NCBI GenBank assembly: GCA_026417555.1
Contig: JAOADA010000004.1
Coordinates: 62,001 to 126,000, forward strand
Source of the DNA: Brevinematales bacterium
GTDB taxonomy: Bacteria; Spirochaetota; Brevinematia; Brevinematales; Thermospiraceae
Direction of reading: 5' to 3'
Length of the DNA: 64,000 nucleotides
The notes under the pieces are model-generated. The model had not been told where the DNA came from and did no database searches. It was given only the letters and a program-made list of their open reading frames with translations. The translations under genes and the position numbers were made by a program. Numbering within the stretch: the first letter of the stretch is position 1; each line of letters starts with the position of its first letter. This document shows positions 24,793-35,095 of the stretch, in pieces.

Positions 24793-25611
24793 TCAACGAG
24801 AAGTTTTTCTTTTTAGGTAGGCATCAAAGAGATAGCCATCGTGGCGTTTTTTGCCGAAAACAATAATTCGTGCCCAGTAGCCGGATTTTCCGGCGATTTT
24901 TTCCTTTTTTCCTACACGCCAAAGAAACACAACTTCAGTCCCCTTAGAGAGTTGGGTGACAACCTGAGCATTGGTGGAAGGAAAAGAACGAAGATTGACA
25001 CGATCCCCCGTGAGTTCCCAAAGACTTCCCAGGGAAGAAAAGAGATCATCTTCGTGTGGGAAAAGGATGTGGTTGGTGATGATTTCAAAACGTTGGGCCC
25101 AGGGGACAGAGGCGTTTGTTCCATCATAGTAAAGCATGGTTCTGCCTAGGGAAAAGATGGAATGATACATCTTGAGTTGGTCTTCGTATGTGTGATTTTT
25201 TTCATATGCTCGAATTCTTCCTTGAGTGAGGACATGACAAACAAGCCACTCATGGTCACCAAATTCGACGAAAAGGTACCATTCAGGAATTTTTTTGACC
25301 ATTTGCAGGTCCTTTTCACTAAAGAGATCTTTTGCGTGTACCCACCCTTTTTCCTCATGTTCGTTACCAGATGTGAGGGAGCGGACGAGTACCTGATACC
25401 ACCGTTCATGAGGGGAGAGATTAGTTTTGGCGATGACTTCTACTGACTGAAGAGCAGAAAGTTGTGTTTTTTTCTGGCCGTTGGGTGCATCATAGAGAAA
25501 GGCTTTCCACGAGACAATACTCACAAATCCTACATCGGGAGAAAGATAATCCCTCTCTGTTGCAAAGCAGAAACTCGCTATCATCCAGAGAATGCCAAGA
25601 TATGTTCTCAT
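24793..25611 (-). CDS. Secreted protein with two SH3-like domains
   Basis: A 272-aa exported protein with a signal peptide (MRTYLGILWMIASFCFA). It has a first bacterial-SH3-like region (about 28-95: AFLYDAPNGQKKTQL to GWVHAKDLF) and a second near the C-terminus (about 205-268: RVNLRSFPSTNAQVV, then GYWARIIVFG and GYLFDAYLK). The middle (100-200) is not recognised and is rich in Tyr, His and Trp. Such SH3_3 domains often bind peptidoglycan peptides, so it may act at the cell wall. It has its own promoter and a terminator after it. Confidence 0.75.
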   Translation of the reverse strand: MRTYLGILWMIASFCFATERDYLSPDVGFVSIVSWKAFLYDAPNGQKKTQLSALQSVEVIAKTNLSPHERWYQVLVRSLTSGNEHEEKGWVHAKDLFSEKDLQMVKKIPEWYLFVEFGDHEWLVCHVLTQGRIRAYEKNHTYEDQLKMYHSIFSLGRTMLYYDGTNASVPWAQRFEIITNHILFPHEDDLFSSLGSLWELTGDRVNLRSFPSTNAQVVTQLSKGTEVVFLWRVGKKEKIAGKSGYWARIIVFGKKRHDGYLFDAYLKRKTSR

Positions 25612-25639
25612 TGTATTTCCTCACCCTTTTTTTTGGTAA

Positions 25640-25668
25640 AGTATAGCACAAGAAAAGAATTTTTTCAA
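25640..25668 (-). promoter_or_regulatory. Promoter of the SH3-domain protein gene
   Basis: Minus strand TTGAAA (25668-25663), 17 bases, TATACT (25645-25640). GAGGAAAT precedes the ATG at 25611. Confidence 0.8.
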
Positions 25669-25942
25669 CTGAGGGAGATGATGTGAGACCTTTTCGCTAA
25701 CAATGTTTTGCATGGGGATATGAGAATGTGCTTTTTGGGGAAAAATCCGGGATACAGGCGACGGTTCTGTGACACTTTTTCCCTTGTGTTCGGCAAGGGA
25801 GAGGTGAGAAGGTGAGGAAGGATTTTTCTTTGGGAAACATGGGGAAGGGGTTTCTCCACACATGAAAAAGTCTATATTTTTAAAGGAAAAAGTGAACACC
25901 TTCTCTTGAGGAAGGAACGTGGTTTTTTAAGCTATCGGGGTG
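25669..25942. other. Non-coding gap with small hairpins
   Basis: About 270 bases between the phosphoesterase stop and the next promoter. I see no gene, tRNA or repeat. Two small inverted repeats exist: CCCTTG-TGTTCGG-CAAGGG (25781-25799), and CCTTC-TCTTGAG-GAAGG near 25899-25915. Read on the minus strand, the second leads to a T-rich stretch and could be a weak terminator for the phosphoesterase operon. Confidence 0.4.
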
Positions 25943-26668
25943 TTATCTTCCTACGAGCAATCGATACGCTAGTTCTGGTTGTATCCCCAGGGAAAGCATC
26001 TGGTGAATAGTAGATTCAATATCGTACTCGTAGCGAAAGAAGGTTACTTCCCAGCCGCGACGACGAGACGTGAGAACACAGAAAGAAAGTCGTGGGTCTC
26101 CATCTCTGGGTTGGCCAATACTTCCTGGATTGATGAGATACCTTTTTCCTGTGTGAAGGAAAAGGGGTTTGTCTTTTTCATACCAGAAATTGCCTTGTTC
26201 ATCGATGACACCGGGGTAGTGGGTATGTCCGAAAAGGGCAAAAAAAAGTCCTGTCTCTTCAAGCCTATAGAGGGCAAGAGAGGCTTCTTTGGGTCCCATA
26301 ATATACATATCTGGATCTGAGGGGCTCCCATGGCAAAGCCAGAAGGGGTAGTGTTTGATCTCTTCTGGCCAGAGGGAGAGGACGGCGAGAGATTCAGGGG
26401 AAAGATGCCTTTTGGTCCACAGGATCTGTTCTCGTGCGAGTACATTCATCAGGTGCCTTTCATGAGAATCGAAGAGAGCTCTTTCATGGTTCCCCTGGAT
26501 CACAAGAGAGGCCTTGTCCTTGATCCACAGGACACAGTTTTCTGGAGAAGGTCCGTATCCTACCACGTCACCCAGACAGTAGAGTTCATCATAGTTTGGA
26601 GAGTGTTTCTCAAAGGCTTTCAGGGCTTCATAGTTGCCATGGATGTCACTCATGAGAGCAATACGCAT
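25943..26668 (-). CDS. Calcineurin-like metallophosphoesterase (MJ0936/YfcE type)
   Basis: A 241-aa cytoplasmic two-metal phosphoesterase. The full set of ligands is visible: MSDIHGN, CLGDVVGYG, IQGNHE, LCHGSP and FGHTHYP. The substrate is unknown; relatives act on cyclic nucleotides or small diesters. ATG at 26668 overlaps the upstream TGA by one base (TGATG); a GTG one codon earlier is possible. It is the last gene of a uvrA-propeller-phosphoesterase run. Confidence 0.87.
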   Translation of the reverse strand: MRIALMSDIHGNYEALKAFEKHSPNYDELYCLGDVVGYGPSPENCVLWIKDKASLVIQGNHERALFDSHERHLMNVLAREQILWTKRHLSPESLAVLSLWPEEIKHYPFWLCHGSPSDPDMYIMGPKEASLALYRLEETGLFFALFGHTHYPGVIDEQGNFWYEKDKPLFLHTGKRYLINPGSIGQPRDGDPRLSFCVLTSRRRGWEVTFFRYEYDIESTIHQMLSLGIQPELAYRLLVGR

Positions 26669-27870
26669 CACAAGAACTCCAGATGAAGTCTATAGAAATC
26701 CACCGTTCCATCCATAAAGTTTGAGATGGCAATGAGAGTTCCATCTGGAGAAATGGCAATTCCAATGGGTTGATTTCCCCCTTGTACAACCTCAAGGAGT
26801 CGAGGTACTTCTTCTCGGATGTCGTAGAGTTCTACAGTTCCATCTTCTGGGCTTCGGTAATCGGGCCCCTTTGGATTGTCTTTTCCACGGCAGGTGATGA
26901 TCATGTAGCGATAGTCGGGAGAGAGTTTGAGATTTGAGGGATGAGTTCCACAGGGGTATTCAGGGGAAAGGGTATCTGTTGTGAGGTCGAGCATGTAGAA
27001 TCGTGATCGACGAAGGTTGTTAATATAGGCCCACTTTCTCTTTGGGTGGTATCGAAACCGTCCATTGGAGCCACCTGTTTTGATGACCTTAACCACACGA
27101 TCTTTGTTTTGGAGATCGTACTTCACAATCTCTCCTGAGCCATAGAAGAGCACATAGAGATATTGTCCGTCTGGACTAAAGCCCAATCCCCTGGGTTGGT
27201 ATCCAGAGGTCTGGATGATGCGCTGGATGCGGTACTGAGAACGATCTATCACTGTGACAGTAGCAGAATCCCAGCATGTAACGTAATACCACCTTCCATC
27301 CGGAGAAAACTCTCCAACCTTTGGCATACTCCCTTTGACGTCAATCTCATGGGTAATACTCCAATTTGAGAGAGAGAGGACGAAAACCTTGCCTTTTTTA
27401 TCTACCTGTGTAAACCAGAATTCTGTACCATCGGGTGAGAAAACTCCCTCAACATATCCTACATAACGATGATAGAGGGGAATTCTGACAAAAGAGAGTT
27501 TCTGACTCTGCATATCATAATATCCAATCCCCTGTTCTCCCATAAAGGTGATGAGAAGATATCTTCCATCAGGGGTAAACGTGAGGTCCTTTGGCATGGA
27601 ACCCACTTTCTCTTGTTTAAGAAAGGTGAAGAGGGAGTTAGTGGGAAGCATGCGTACAAAAACCTCTTTTTGTTCGGTGATGAACTGAGTGACAGGTTTA
27701 TGTCCTGCAAGGGAGATTTCCACCATTCCTGAGAGATTGGCAAGGGAAAGGGGGGTCTTTCCTAAAAGGATTCCCCCTTGGCGTACTTCTGCCCCCTGGG
27801 GAGAGCTTTTTATCACCACACCCCATATCATGAGAGGAACTAAGAAGAGACAAAATCCTATTCCTCGCAT
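26668..27870 (-). CDS. Exported PEGA-domain / beta-propeller (YVTN) protein
   Basis: A 400-aa protein with a signal peptide ([17 protein letters not shown]). A PEGA domain follows (about 18-75, [21 protein letters not shown]), then propeller blades marked by repeated FSPDG or similar ([63 protein letters not shown]). About six to seven blades are present, enough for a closed propeller. Such proteins usually bind surface or envelope partners; no enzyme motif is seen. It starts inside the last 13 bases of uvrA. Confidence 0.82.
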   Translation of the reverse strand: MRGIGFCLFLVPLMIWGVVIKSSPQGAEVRQGGILLGKTPLSLANLSGMVEISLAGHKPVTQFITEQKEVFVRMLPTNSLFTFLKQEKVGSMPKDLTFTPDGRYLLITFMGEQGIGYYDMQSQKLSFVRIPLYHRYVGYVEGVFSPDGTEFWFTQVDKKGKVFVLSLSNWSITHEIDVKGSMPKVGEFSPDGRWYYVTCWDSATVTVIDRSQYRIQRIIQTSGYQPRGLGFSPDGQYLYVLFYGSGEIVKYDLQNKDRVVKVIKTGGSNGRFRYHPKRKWAYINNLRRSRFYMLDLTTDTLSPEYPCGTHPSNLKLSPDYRYMIITCRGKDNPKGPDYRSPEDGTVELYDIREEVPRLLEVVQGGNQPIGIAISPDGTLIAISNFMDGTVDFYRLHLEFL

Positions 27871-30692
27871 CGTTTCATATCCTCAAGGTATTTTTTGAGA
27901 TACACCCCGGTATAACTCTCAGGGGAGTGGACAATTTCTTGAGGGGTGCCTTGAAAGACGATCCTTCCTCCTCCACTTCCCCCTTCTGGGCCAAGGTCAA
28001 TAATCCAATCAGCGACCTTGATCACATCCATGTTGTGTTCAATCACTACCACAGTATTGCCACGATCTACCAATTTTTGGAGGACTTCAAGGAGTTTTCG
28101 TACGTCATCAAAGTGAAGTCCCACGGTGGGTTCATCAAGGATATAAAGGGTTCGTCCTGTGCTCACCCGTGAGAGTTCTTTAGCAAGCTTGATACGCTGG
28201 GCTTCTCCCCCGGAAAGGGTGGTGGCTGGTTGTCCGAGATGGATGTATCCAAGTCCCACATCCCGAAGGATCTCAAGTTTGCGCTTAATGGGAGGGATAG
28301 CCTCAAAAAAGACCAGAGCCTCATCAACCGTCATGTCGAGAACATCGGCGATATTTTTTCCTTTGTAAAAAACCTGGAGGGTTTCACGGTTGTAGCGTTT
28401 TCCCTGGCATATTTCACAGGGAACATATACGTCGGGGAGAAAATGCATTTCGATTTTTTTCACACCATCTCCCTGACAGGCTTCACACCTTCCCCCTTTG
28501 ACGTTGAAACTAAATCTGCCTGGAGCATAACCGCGCATCCTTGACTCAGGAAGAGCGGCAAACAAATCCCGAATCAGGGTGAAAAGCCCTGTATAGGTGG
28601 CAGGGTTGCTTCGTGGGGTACGTCCAATCGGGCTCTGATCAATATCGATAATCTTGTCGATAGCCTCAATGCCTGTAATTTTTTCATAAAGGCCTGGTTC
28701 TTCTCGGCTTCCATTGATAATCTTGTTGAGCGCCCGAAAGAGGATGTCGTTGACCAGTGTTGATTTTCCTGAGCCACTGACACCTGTGACGACTACAAAC
28801 TTTCCTAAAGGAAAGGAAACGGTAATATTCTGGAGATTGTGTTCCCGTGCTCCATAGATGGTGATGCTTTCTCCTGTACCAGGCCGCTGTTTTTCGGGGA
28901 CGGGAACACAACGTCTTCCGGAAAGATAGAGTCCTGTGAGGGAAGTGGGGTGACGTCGAATATCCTGTGGGGTTCCCTCTGCTACTATTTGTCCCCCGTA
29001 AATTCCAGCCCCCGGACCAATGTCAATCACCCAGTCTGCTCTGGCAATCATCTCCTCATCATGTTCTACGACAATGACAGTGTTTCCCGTATCTCGGAGT
29101 TTTTCAAGGGTACGGATGAGTTTGTCTGTGTCTCTTGAATGAAGCCCAATGGTAGGCTCATCGAGGACGTAGAGAACTCCCATGAGGCTCGAACCGATCT
29201 GGGTAGCTAAGCGTGTTCTTTGGAATTCTCCTCCAGAAAGGGTGCTTACCTTTCTGTCGAGAGAGAGATAATCTACCCCAACATCGACAAGGAAGGAGAG
29301 TCTCTTGTCAATCTCTTTGAGGATACGTTCAGCGATCATCATCTGATGGGGGGAAAGTTTGACAGGAAGGGATCGAAAAAACTCTTGGGCTTTTGCGATG
29401 GTCATAGCCGTCACATCCATGATACTTTGTCCAGCTACCTTGACGGCCAGGCTTTCCTTACGCAGGCGTTTTCCCTCACAGAGTGGACATGGGACAGATG
29501 TCATGTAGTGTTCAAACCACTCTCTCATTTCCGGGGAATGGGTTTCAAAGTATCGCCGCTTGAGATTAGGGATGATACCCTCGTAGATGGCTGTGCTTCG
29601 TATGTCCATGCGGCTCGAACGATAGTGAATCTCCACCTCGTCTCTATCTCCATAAAGGATGACGTTTTGGATCATCTGTGGAAGATCCTGAAAGGGGGTA
29701 GAAATGTCAAATCCATACTTCTTTGCCAGAGATTCCCACATACTCATCCACGTCTGTTGGGTAGGGGGGTGGGTTTTGATAGCCCCATGGGCAAGCGAAA
29801 GGTGAGGAATCACCAAAAGATCAGGGGAAAACTCCATTTTTTCTCCAAGTCCCCCACATTCGGGACATGCCCCATAGGGCGCATTGAAAGAAAACATACG
29901 GGGTTCGATCTTCCCAAAACTCACCTGATGTTCGGGGCAATAAAAGTTTTCAGAAAAAAGCTTTTCTTGTTGGGAATCCACCTCAAGGATAACCACCAGT
30001 CCTCCGCTTTTTTTGAGGGCAAGCTCTACAGATTCGGCAATTCGTGGCCTTTTTTGTTGTGATACTATCGCTCTGTCAATCACAATGTCTATGGAGTGTT
30101 TTCTGTTTTTGTCCAGGAGAAGGGGTTCTTCGAGAGACTTGATTTCTCCATTCACGCGAACACGAACAAATCCTTCGGTTTTGAGTTCCTCAAGAAGCTC
30201 CTGGTGAGTACCCTTTTTCCCCTGGATAATTGGTGAAAGGATCATGATTTTTGTGTTTTCTGGCATAGCGAGGATGGCAGTGACAATCTCATCCACTGTT
30301 GTCGCTCGGAGTTCTTGTCCACATTCTGGACACGTCGGAGTACCGATGGTGCCCCACAGAAGCCTGAAGTAGTCGTAGATCTCGGTTACGGTTCCCACAA
30401 TAGAACGAGGATTGGCATGGACAGATTGTTGTTGAATAGAGATAGCGGGAGAAAGCCCTTCAATAGATTCCACCTTGGGTTTTTTCATCTCGCCTAAGAA
30501 TTGTCTTGCATAGGTAGAGAGGGATTCAAGGTATCGTCTCTCTCCTTCCGCATAAATGGTATCAAAAGCAAGTGAGGATTTTCCACTTCCAGAGACACCG
30601 GTAATAACCACAAGTTTGTTTCTCGGTATTTCTACGTCGATATTTTTGAGATTATGCTCCTGGGCTCCCTTGACAATAATCTTATCCAGCAT
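27858..30692 (-). CDS. uvrA: Excinuclease ABC subunit A
   Basis: A 944-aa nucleotide-excision-repair ATPase of normal length. Two ABC modules: Walker A in [19 protein letters not shown] (about 32) and [15 protein letters not shown] (about 635), with signature motifs [16 protein letters not shown] and [15 protein letters not shown] and Walker B motifs ending [10 protein letters not shown] and [13 protein letters not shown]. Zinc-binding Cys pairs are seen, for example CPECGQE, ACPECGG and RCEACQGDG. With UvrB it finds bulky DNA damage. No LexA box was recognised at its promoter. Confidence 0.98.
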   Translation of the reverse strand: MLDKIIVKGAQEHNLKNIDVEIPRNKLVVITGVSGSGKSSLAFDTIYAEGERRYLESLSTYARQFLGEMKKPKVESIEGLSPAISIQQQSVHANPRSIVGTVTEIYDYFRLLWGTIGTPTCPECGQELRATTVDEIVTAILAMPENTKIMILSPIIQGKKGTHQELLEELKTEGFVRVRVNGEIKSLEEPLLLDKNRKHSIDIVIDRAIVSQQKRPRIAESVELALKKSGGLVVILEVDSQQEKLFSENFYCPEHQVSFGKIEPRMFSFNAPYGACPECGGLGEKMEFSPDLLVIPHLSLAHGAIKTHPPTQQTWMSMWESLAKKYGFDISTPFQDLPQMIQNVILYGDRDEVEIHYRSSRMDIRSTAIYEGIIPNLKRRYFETHSPEMREWFEHYMTSVPCPLCEGKRLRKESLAVKVAGQSIMDVTAMTIAKAQEFFRSLPVKLSPHQMMIAERILKEIDKRLSFLVDVGVDYLSLDRKVSTLSGGEFQRTRLATQIGSSLMGVLYVLDEPTIGLHSRDTDKLIRTLEKLRDTGNTVIVVEHDEEMIARADWVIDIGPGAGIYGGQIVAEGTPQDIRRHPTSLTGLYLSGRRCVPVPEKQRPGTGESITIYGAREHNLQNITVSFPLGKFVVVTGVSGSGKSTLVNDILFRALNKIINGSREEPGLYEKITGIEAIDKIIDIDQSPIGRTPRSNPATYTGLFTLIRDLFAALPESRMRGYAPGRFSFNVKGGRCEACQGDGVKKIEMHFLPDVYVPCEICQGKRYNRETLQVFYKGKNIADVLDMTVDEALVFFEAIPPIKRKLEILRDVGLGYIHLGQPATTLSGGEAQRIKLAKELSRVSTGRTLYILDEPTVGLHFDDVRKLLEVLQKLVDRGNTVVVIEHNMDVIKVADWIIDLGPEGGSGGGRIVFQGTPQEIVHSPESYTGVYLKKYLEDMKRCEE

Positions 30693-30722
30693 CGGGGTAC
30701 CTCTTTTTTGTGTTAGCCCATT

Positions 30723-30751
30723 ACTATACCATAAGGAGAGACATTTTTCAA
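30723..30751 (-). promoter_or_regulatory. Promoter of uvrA
   Basis: Minus strand TTGAAA (30751-30746), 17 bases, TATAGT (30728-30723); AAAAGAGG precedes the ATG. It is divergent from the alaS promoter about 160 bases away. Confidence 0.78.
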
Positions 30752-30908
30752 GTTTAGGGTCCTCTTTCCTCTACGGTTACGTTGAAAGAGTTTCTCCCAC
30801 GATGATGAGGATATGGGACGGTTTTTCGGTATTCACAAGAGGGCCGTGAAAAAAGTCCTCTTGTCTTTTGGGGTGGGGCAACAGGATGCGGCAGAGGAGA
30901 GACAAAAC

Positions 30909-30937
30909 TTGAGAATTTTTTTGTTTCCTTGTACAAT
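30909..30937 (+). promoter_or_regulatory. Promoter of alaS
   Basis: TTGAGA (30909-30914), 17 bases, TACAAT (30932-30937). GGGAG lies before the ATG at 30973. The leader is short (about 30 bases), so no T-box-like leader fits. Confidence 0.78.
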
Positions 30938-30972
30938 ACTTTATTCTCTGAAAAAGCAAAAGGGAGTCTATC

Positions 30973-33594
30973 ATGACATCACGAGAGCTTCGTCAGGTTT
31001 TTCTTGAGTATTTTCGGTCAAAAGGCCACACAATTGTTCCCTCCAGTTCTCTTATTCCTGATAATGATCCTACCCTTCTTTTTACCACGGCAGGGATGGT
31101 GCAATTCAAACAATATTACTCCCGCGTTGTAGAACCACCGTTTCCATGTGCGGCTACTGTCCAGAAGTGTCTTCGTGCCGGTGGCAAAGGGAGTGACCTT
31201 GAGAATGTTGGGAAAACTCCCCGTCATCATACCTTTTTTGAGATGCTTGGGAATTTTTCCTTTGGAGATTATTTTAAAAAGGAAGCGATTGAATATGCCT
31301 ATGAGTTTGTGACAAAAATCGTGAAAATTCCCCAGGAGAAACTCTGGGTTTCTGTGTATCAGGATGATGATGAAGCCTTTGAGCTGTGGCAAAAGATTGG
31401 GGGCTTTTCTTCTGATCGTATTGTACGGCTTGGAAAAAAAGACAACTGGTGGGGGCCGGCAGGAGATGAGGGGGCCTGTGGGCCGTGCTCGGAGATTTAT
31501 ATCGACCTTCGGGGAGTCATCGAGTATCCCCCCTGTGAGGAGGAAAAACCTGGACCTTGTGATGGTTTTCTGGAGTTTTGGAACCTGGTCTTTAATCAGT
31601 ACAATCAAGACAAAGATGGCAAACTTCATCCCCTTCAGTACACTGGTATTGATACGGGGATGGGATTGGAACGTCTTCTTATGATTCTTCAAGGAAAAAA
31701 GAGCGTTTATGAAACGGATATCTTTGAACCAATCATACGAAAGGCTATCAAGATCTCTGGTCTCAAATATGATGGGAAGAATCGTATTCCCCTGAATGTG
31801 ATTGCTGACCATGCTCGGGCTGTGACTTTTGTTCTGGCCGAAGGGGTATTTCCTTCGAATGAGGGAAGAGGATATGTACTCAGACATATCCTTCGTCGGG
31901 CTATTCGTTATGGCAAAATGATGGGGCTTGAAAAACCATTCTTCTATCAGATGGTGGAAGCGGTTGTTGAGGCTATGGGGGATGTCTATCCAGAGATCAG
32001 AGAACATGCCGCTATGGCAGAGAAGGTTATCTTTTCTGAAGAAGAGGCTTTCTTTAAAACACTCAATCGCGGCCTTGAGAGGCTCAATGATTTCATAAGA
32101 GAGATGCGAGAAACAGGACAGGGAACACTCTCGGGAGAAAAGATTTTCATGCTTTATGATTCCTTGGGGTTTCCTCTGGATTTTGTGCAGGAGATTGCCG
32201 CTGATGAGGGGTTTGGCTTGGATATGGATGGGTTTCAGAATCTCATGGAAGAACAAAAGAAGCGAGCCCGTGCTCACTGGAAGGGAGAGGGGTTTGATCT
32301 GAGGATACTTCAAGGGACACTCCATCCCACCCAGTATGTTGGGGAGGATCTCTTTGAATGTGAAGCGAAAGTCACCAAACTTATCAAAAATGGGCAGATC
32401 GTTGAGAGTGTGTCAGAAAATGACGATGTGATCATCATCACTGACAAAACTCCATTCTATGGGGAAAAAGGGGGCCAGGTGGGAGACCAGGGGGTAATTG
32501 AACATCGGTCCACGAGAATAGTGATTCAAGATACCCGTGTGTATGAGAACACGATTCTTCATTATGGTCGGGTTATTAATGGGACACTACAGGTGGGTGA
32601 TGTCTGTTTGCTCCGGGTAGATGCGGAAAAGAAACAGGCGACCGCTCGTCATCATACAGCGACGCACCTTATTCACAAGGCCTTGAGATCGCTTTTGGGG
32701 GATCATGTGCGTCAGGCTGGTTCGTATGTTTCTCCTGTTTCTCTTCGGTTTGATTTCACCCACCCGCAAGCCTTGACAAAAGAAGAGATAGAGCGTCTTG
32801 AGGAAGAAGTCAATCGTGTTATTCTTGAGAATCGTTCGGTTTATCGTCACATCATGTCTCGGGAAGAAGCAATGAAAACGGATGCCATGGCTATTTTTGA
32901 GGAAAAGTATGGGGATGTTGTACGTGTGATAGAAGTCGAAGGGTATTCCAGAGAACTTTGTGGTGGAACCCATGTGCATCGGACAGGGGATATTGGGTTG
33001 GTGAAAATTCTTAACGAGAGCTCTGTCTCTGCAGGGACACGGCGTCTTGAGGCTGTGGCTGGGATGAAATCTCTTGAACTTCTCCAGACGCTTTTTTACC
33101 GCTCGAAGGAGCTTGCCCTGCTTCTTGCGTCAGAGGAAGAGAAAGTGATAGAACGGGTGAAAGACCTTCAAGAGCAGTTGAGGGAACACGAGAAAACTAT
33201 CCTCGAAAACAAGAAAAAACTTGCTTGGTTTGAGGTAGAGAAGCAACTGGCGTCTTTGCCTGGTGACAAGCCTGCGGTAGTGATGACGGAACTGGATGGA
33301 GACCAAGAGGTGATGCTTGGGGTGGTTGATGCCTTCAAAGCCAAAGTGAAAAGTGGGGTGATATTTCTCTTTCGTGTGGCGTCGGATGACAAGATTCAGA
33401 TGGTGTGCGGAGTGACCAAGGATCTGACCACAACAATCAAAGCTAACGATCTTGTGAAAAAGGCCGCTTCTCAATTAGGTGGTGGTGGGGGAGGACGGCC
33501 GGATCTTGCTCAAGCAGGTGGCAAGGATATCTCCAGACTGTCTCAGGTTATGGCGAGCCTATCTTCTGAGATAAAGGCTCTTTTAGGAGTATAG
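30973..33594 (+). CDS. alaS: Alanyl-tRNA synthetase
   Basis: An 873-aa class II synthetase. The catalytic core begins with FRSKGHTIVPSSSLIP and LFTTAGMVQFK; motif 2 and the RYGKMMGL region follow. The editing domain has its zinc-binding HHTATHLIH (about residue 560) and CGGTHVHRTGDIG (about 660). The C-terminal C-Ala domain carries GGGGGGRPDLAQAGGKD. All four editing-site ligands are visible, so mischarged Ser/Gly editing should work. Confidence 0.97.
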   Translation: MTSRELRQVFLEYFRSKGHTIVPSSSLIPDNDPTLLFTTAGMVQFKQYYSRVVEPPFPCAATVQKCLRAGGKGSDLENVGKTPRHHTFFEMLGNFSFGDYFKKEAIEYAYEFVTKIVKIPQEKLWVSVYQDDDEAFELWQKIGGFSSDRIVRLGKKDNWWGPAGDEGACGPCSEIYIDLRGVIEYPPCEEEKPGPCDGFLEFWNLVFNQYNQDKDGKLHPLQYTGIDTGMGLERLLMILQGKKSVYETDIFEPIIRKAIKISGLKYDGKNRIPLNVIADHARAVTFVLAEGVFPSNEGRGYVLRHILRRAIRYGKMMGLEKPFFYQMVEAVVEAMGDVYPEIREHAAMAEKVIFSEEEAFFKTLNRGLERLNDFIREMRETGQGTLSGEKIFMLYDSLGFPLDFVQEIAADEGFGLDMDGFQNLMEEQKKRARAHWKGEGFDLRILQGTLHPTQYVGEDLFECEAKVTKLIKNGQIVESVSENDDVIIITDKTPFYGEKGGQVGDQGVIEHRSTRIVIQDTRVYENTILHYGRVINGTLQVGDVCLLRVDAEKKQATARHHTATHLIHKALRSLLGDHVRQAGSYVSPVSLRFDFTHPQALTKEEIERLEEEVNRVILENRSVYRHIMSREEAMKTDAMAIFEEKYGDVVRVIEVEGYSRELCGGTHVHRTGDIGLVKILNESSVSAGTRRLEAVAGMKSLELLQTLFYRSKELALLLASEEEKVIERVKDLQEQLREHEKTILENKKKLAWFEVEKQLASLPGDKPAVVMTELDGDQEVMLGVVDAFKAKVKSGVIFLFRVASDDKIQMVCGVTKDLTTTIKANDLVKKAASQLGGGGGGRPDLAQAGGKDISRLSQVMASLSSEIKALLGV

Positions 33595-33611
33595 CCACGG
33601 AAAATTTTGCC

Positions 33612-33649
33612 GATACCTAAAGCGTAGTGTGTGGCGATGGTATCTTTTT
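33612..33649 (+). terminator. Possible weak terminator after alaS
   Basis: GATACC (33612-33617) can pair with GGTATC (33639-33644), followed by TTTTTC. The stem is only six base pairs with a 21-base loop, so it may not be efficient, and the downstream genes may be read through from alaS. Confidence 0.3.
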
Positions 33650-33672
33650 CGCCGACAACAAGGAGAGGATCG

Positions 33673-34293
33673 GTGAAACAATGGGTGATTATTGGTCTTC
33701 TTGGTGTGTGTGTTTCGTGGGGATGGACGGAGAGTAGTGACTATGGATTTAAACCTCTCCGTAATAAAATCCGAACCAAAGAAGATTATTTTAGGCTTTT
33801 CAATCAGTGGCTGTATCAGGATATGGATTCCATAAGCAGGAATATTTTCTTTCTTGAGCTTGCCTATGTGATGCCATATGATCATCCTATCAAGGCCCTC
33901 ACACCTATTACGAATGAGATGCAATATCTTCACTACCAGTATCTTTTGATGATGCAGATATGTCAGTTGTTGACTCAATCGTATATTGATTATGGCTATA
34001 TGTATATGAAGGAGCATATTTATTTCTTTAATGAGGAGTTTAAGACGAATTATCTGCAAGGCTATGAGATAGCTGAATTTTATTTTACCAAGGCAAAGGA
34101 GTATTGGGACCAGACCGTGACGTATGCTATGAAGGCCTATGAAACACGGTGGTACAAAACAGATCTTTTGTATATGGAGGATATGGTGTACCGTATACGC
34201 GATGGGGATCTCAATTACTACAAAGTGATAAACAATCTGATGTTTCGTATTGCACGTAATCGTGAGGAAATAAGACGACGATGGGGAGAATAG
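33673..34293 (+). CDS. Exported tyrosine-rich helical protein, unknown function
   Basis: A 206-aa protein starting at GTG (33673), chosen because AAGGAGAGG lies upstream and because this yields a clean signal peptide (KQWVIIGLLGVCVSWGW). The mature chain is helical and very rich in Tyr, Phe and Met (LHYQYLLMMQICQLL, YIDYGYMYMKEHIYFF). No domain is recognised. It precedes a barrel-like protein and a K+ transporter, and the first two genes of this set overlap or nearly do. Confidence 0.7.
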   Translation: MKQWVIIGLLGVCVSWGWTESSDYGFKPLRNKIRTKEDYFRLFNQWLYQDMDSISRNIFFLELAYVMPYDHPIKALTPITNEMQYLHYQYLLMMQICQLLTQSYIDYGYMYMKEHIYFFNEEFKTNYLQGYEIAEFYFTKAKEYWDQTVTYAMKAYETRWYKTDLLYMEDMVYRIRDGDLNYYKVINNLMFRIARNREEIRRRWGE

Positions 34294-34295
34294 AT

Positions 34296-35093
34296 ATGCG
34301 CTATCGATGGTTTTGGATACTTGTTGTGATGAGGGCTTTGGCATGGGGGGAGTTTGTGATTGATGAACCTGGGAGTGGGGGAAAATCTCCTTCTTCTCCT
34401 CGAGCAGTATTTGGGGAGGGCGGGGGGTTTGGGATTGATATGTTAGGAACAGTCAATACTTTTGATACGTTAGGGAGGGGAGTTTTTGCGGGGAAGGTGG
34501 CGCTTTATGAAAAGGGTGGTTTTGGGTTTCGGTTTCAGGTAGGGATCTTTGATGTCCTGGATATTGGGATTTCTGAGGGTATAGAAAATGTGATAGGAGT
34601 AGGAAATCCAGAATTCTTTATTCCTGGGGCTTATGCTAAACTTCAGATCATCAAAAACCTTTCTCGTTTTCATTGGGCGGTGGGGTTTGATACGTTTGGT
34701 TATGGACGGCGATCTCTGGTGGAAAGTGAGAGTGGCACAAGAGATATGTTGTATGGATTCTATAGTGTGGCAGGATGGAAGTTTTGGGGACTTGGGAGTG
34801 AGGACTATGTGGTGCTTGGGTTGCGGGTACCTCTTCTTCCAGCGTCGATGCGTCGATGGGAGGCTGTGTCTCTCATGGGAGGAGTGAGTATGCATCTAGG
34901 GAAGTATTTTTTCCTTTCAGCCACCGTCGAGCATGTGTATTTTGTTCAAGAGTATGCCCAGCGGCTTCTTCCCACGTTGATAGTGGGTTTTATGCCATCG
35001 GAGAATTTTGAGCTTCAGGTATTGTTTGAATACCTCAGTGAGGTGAATGCTTTTCATCGTTCCCTTATTTTTGGGTATAGGGCTCGGTTCTAA
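34296..35093 (+). CDS. Outer-membrane barrel-like protein, unknown function
   Basis: A 265-aa protein with a signal peptide (MRYRWFWILVVMRALAWG) and a chain of short alternating hydrophobic segments with aromatic girdles (FGFRFQVGIFDVLDIGI, AVGFDTFGYG, FFLSATVEHVYFV) and a terminal aromatic RARF. Family members of this look form small outer-membrane barrels. The ATG at 34296 is preferred over the frame start at 34281 because GGGGAGA lies upstream at normal spacing. Its start lies 2 bases after the stop of the tyrosine-rich gene. Confidence 0.65.
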   Translation: MRYRWFWILVVMRALAWGEFVIDEPGSGGKSPSSPRAVFGEGGGFGIDMLGTVNTFDTLGRGVFAGKVALYEKGGFGFRFQVGIFDVLDIGISEGIENVIGVGNPEFFIPGAYAKLQIIKNLSRFHWAVGFDTFGYGRRSLVESESGTRDMLYGFYSVAGWKFWGLGSEDYVVLGLRVPLLPASMRRWEAVSLMGGVSMHLGKYFFLSATVEHVYFVQEYAQRLLPTLIVGFMPSENFELQVLFEYLSEVNAFHRSLIFGYRARF

Positions 35094-35095
35094 GT

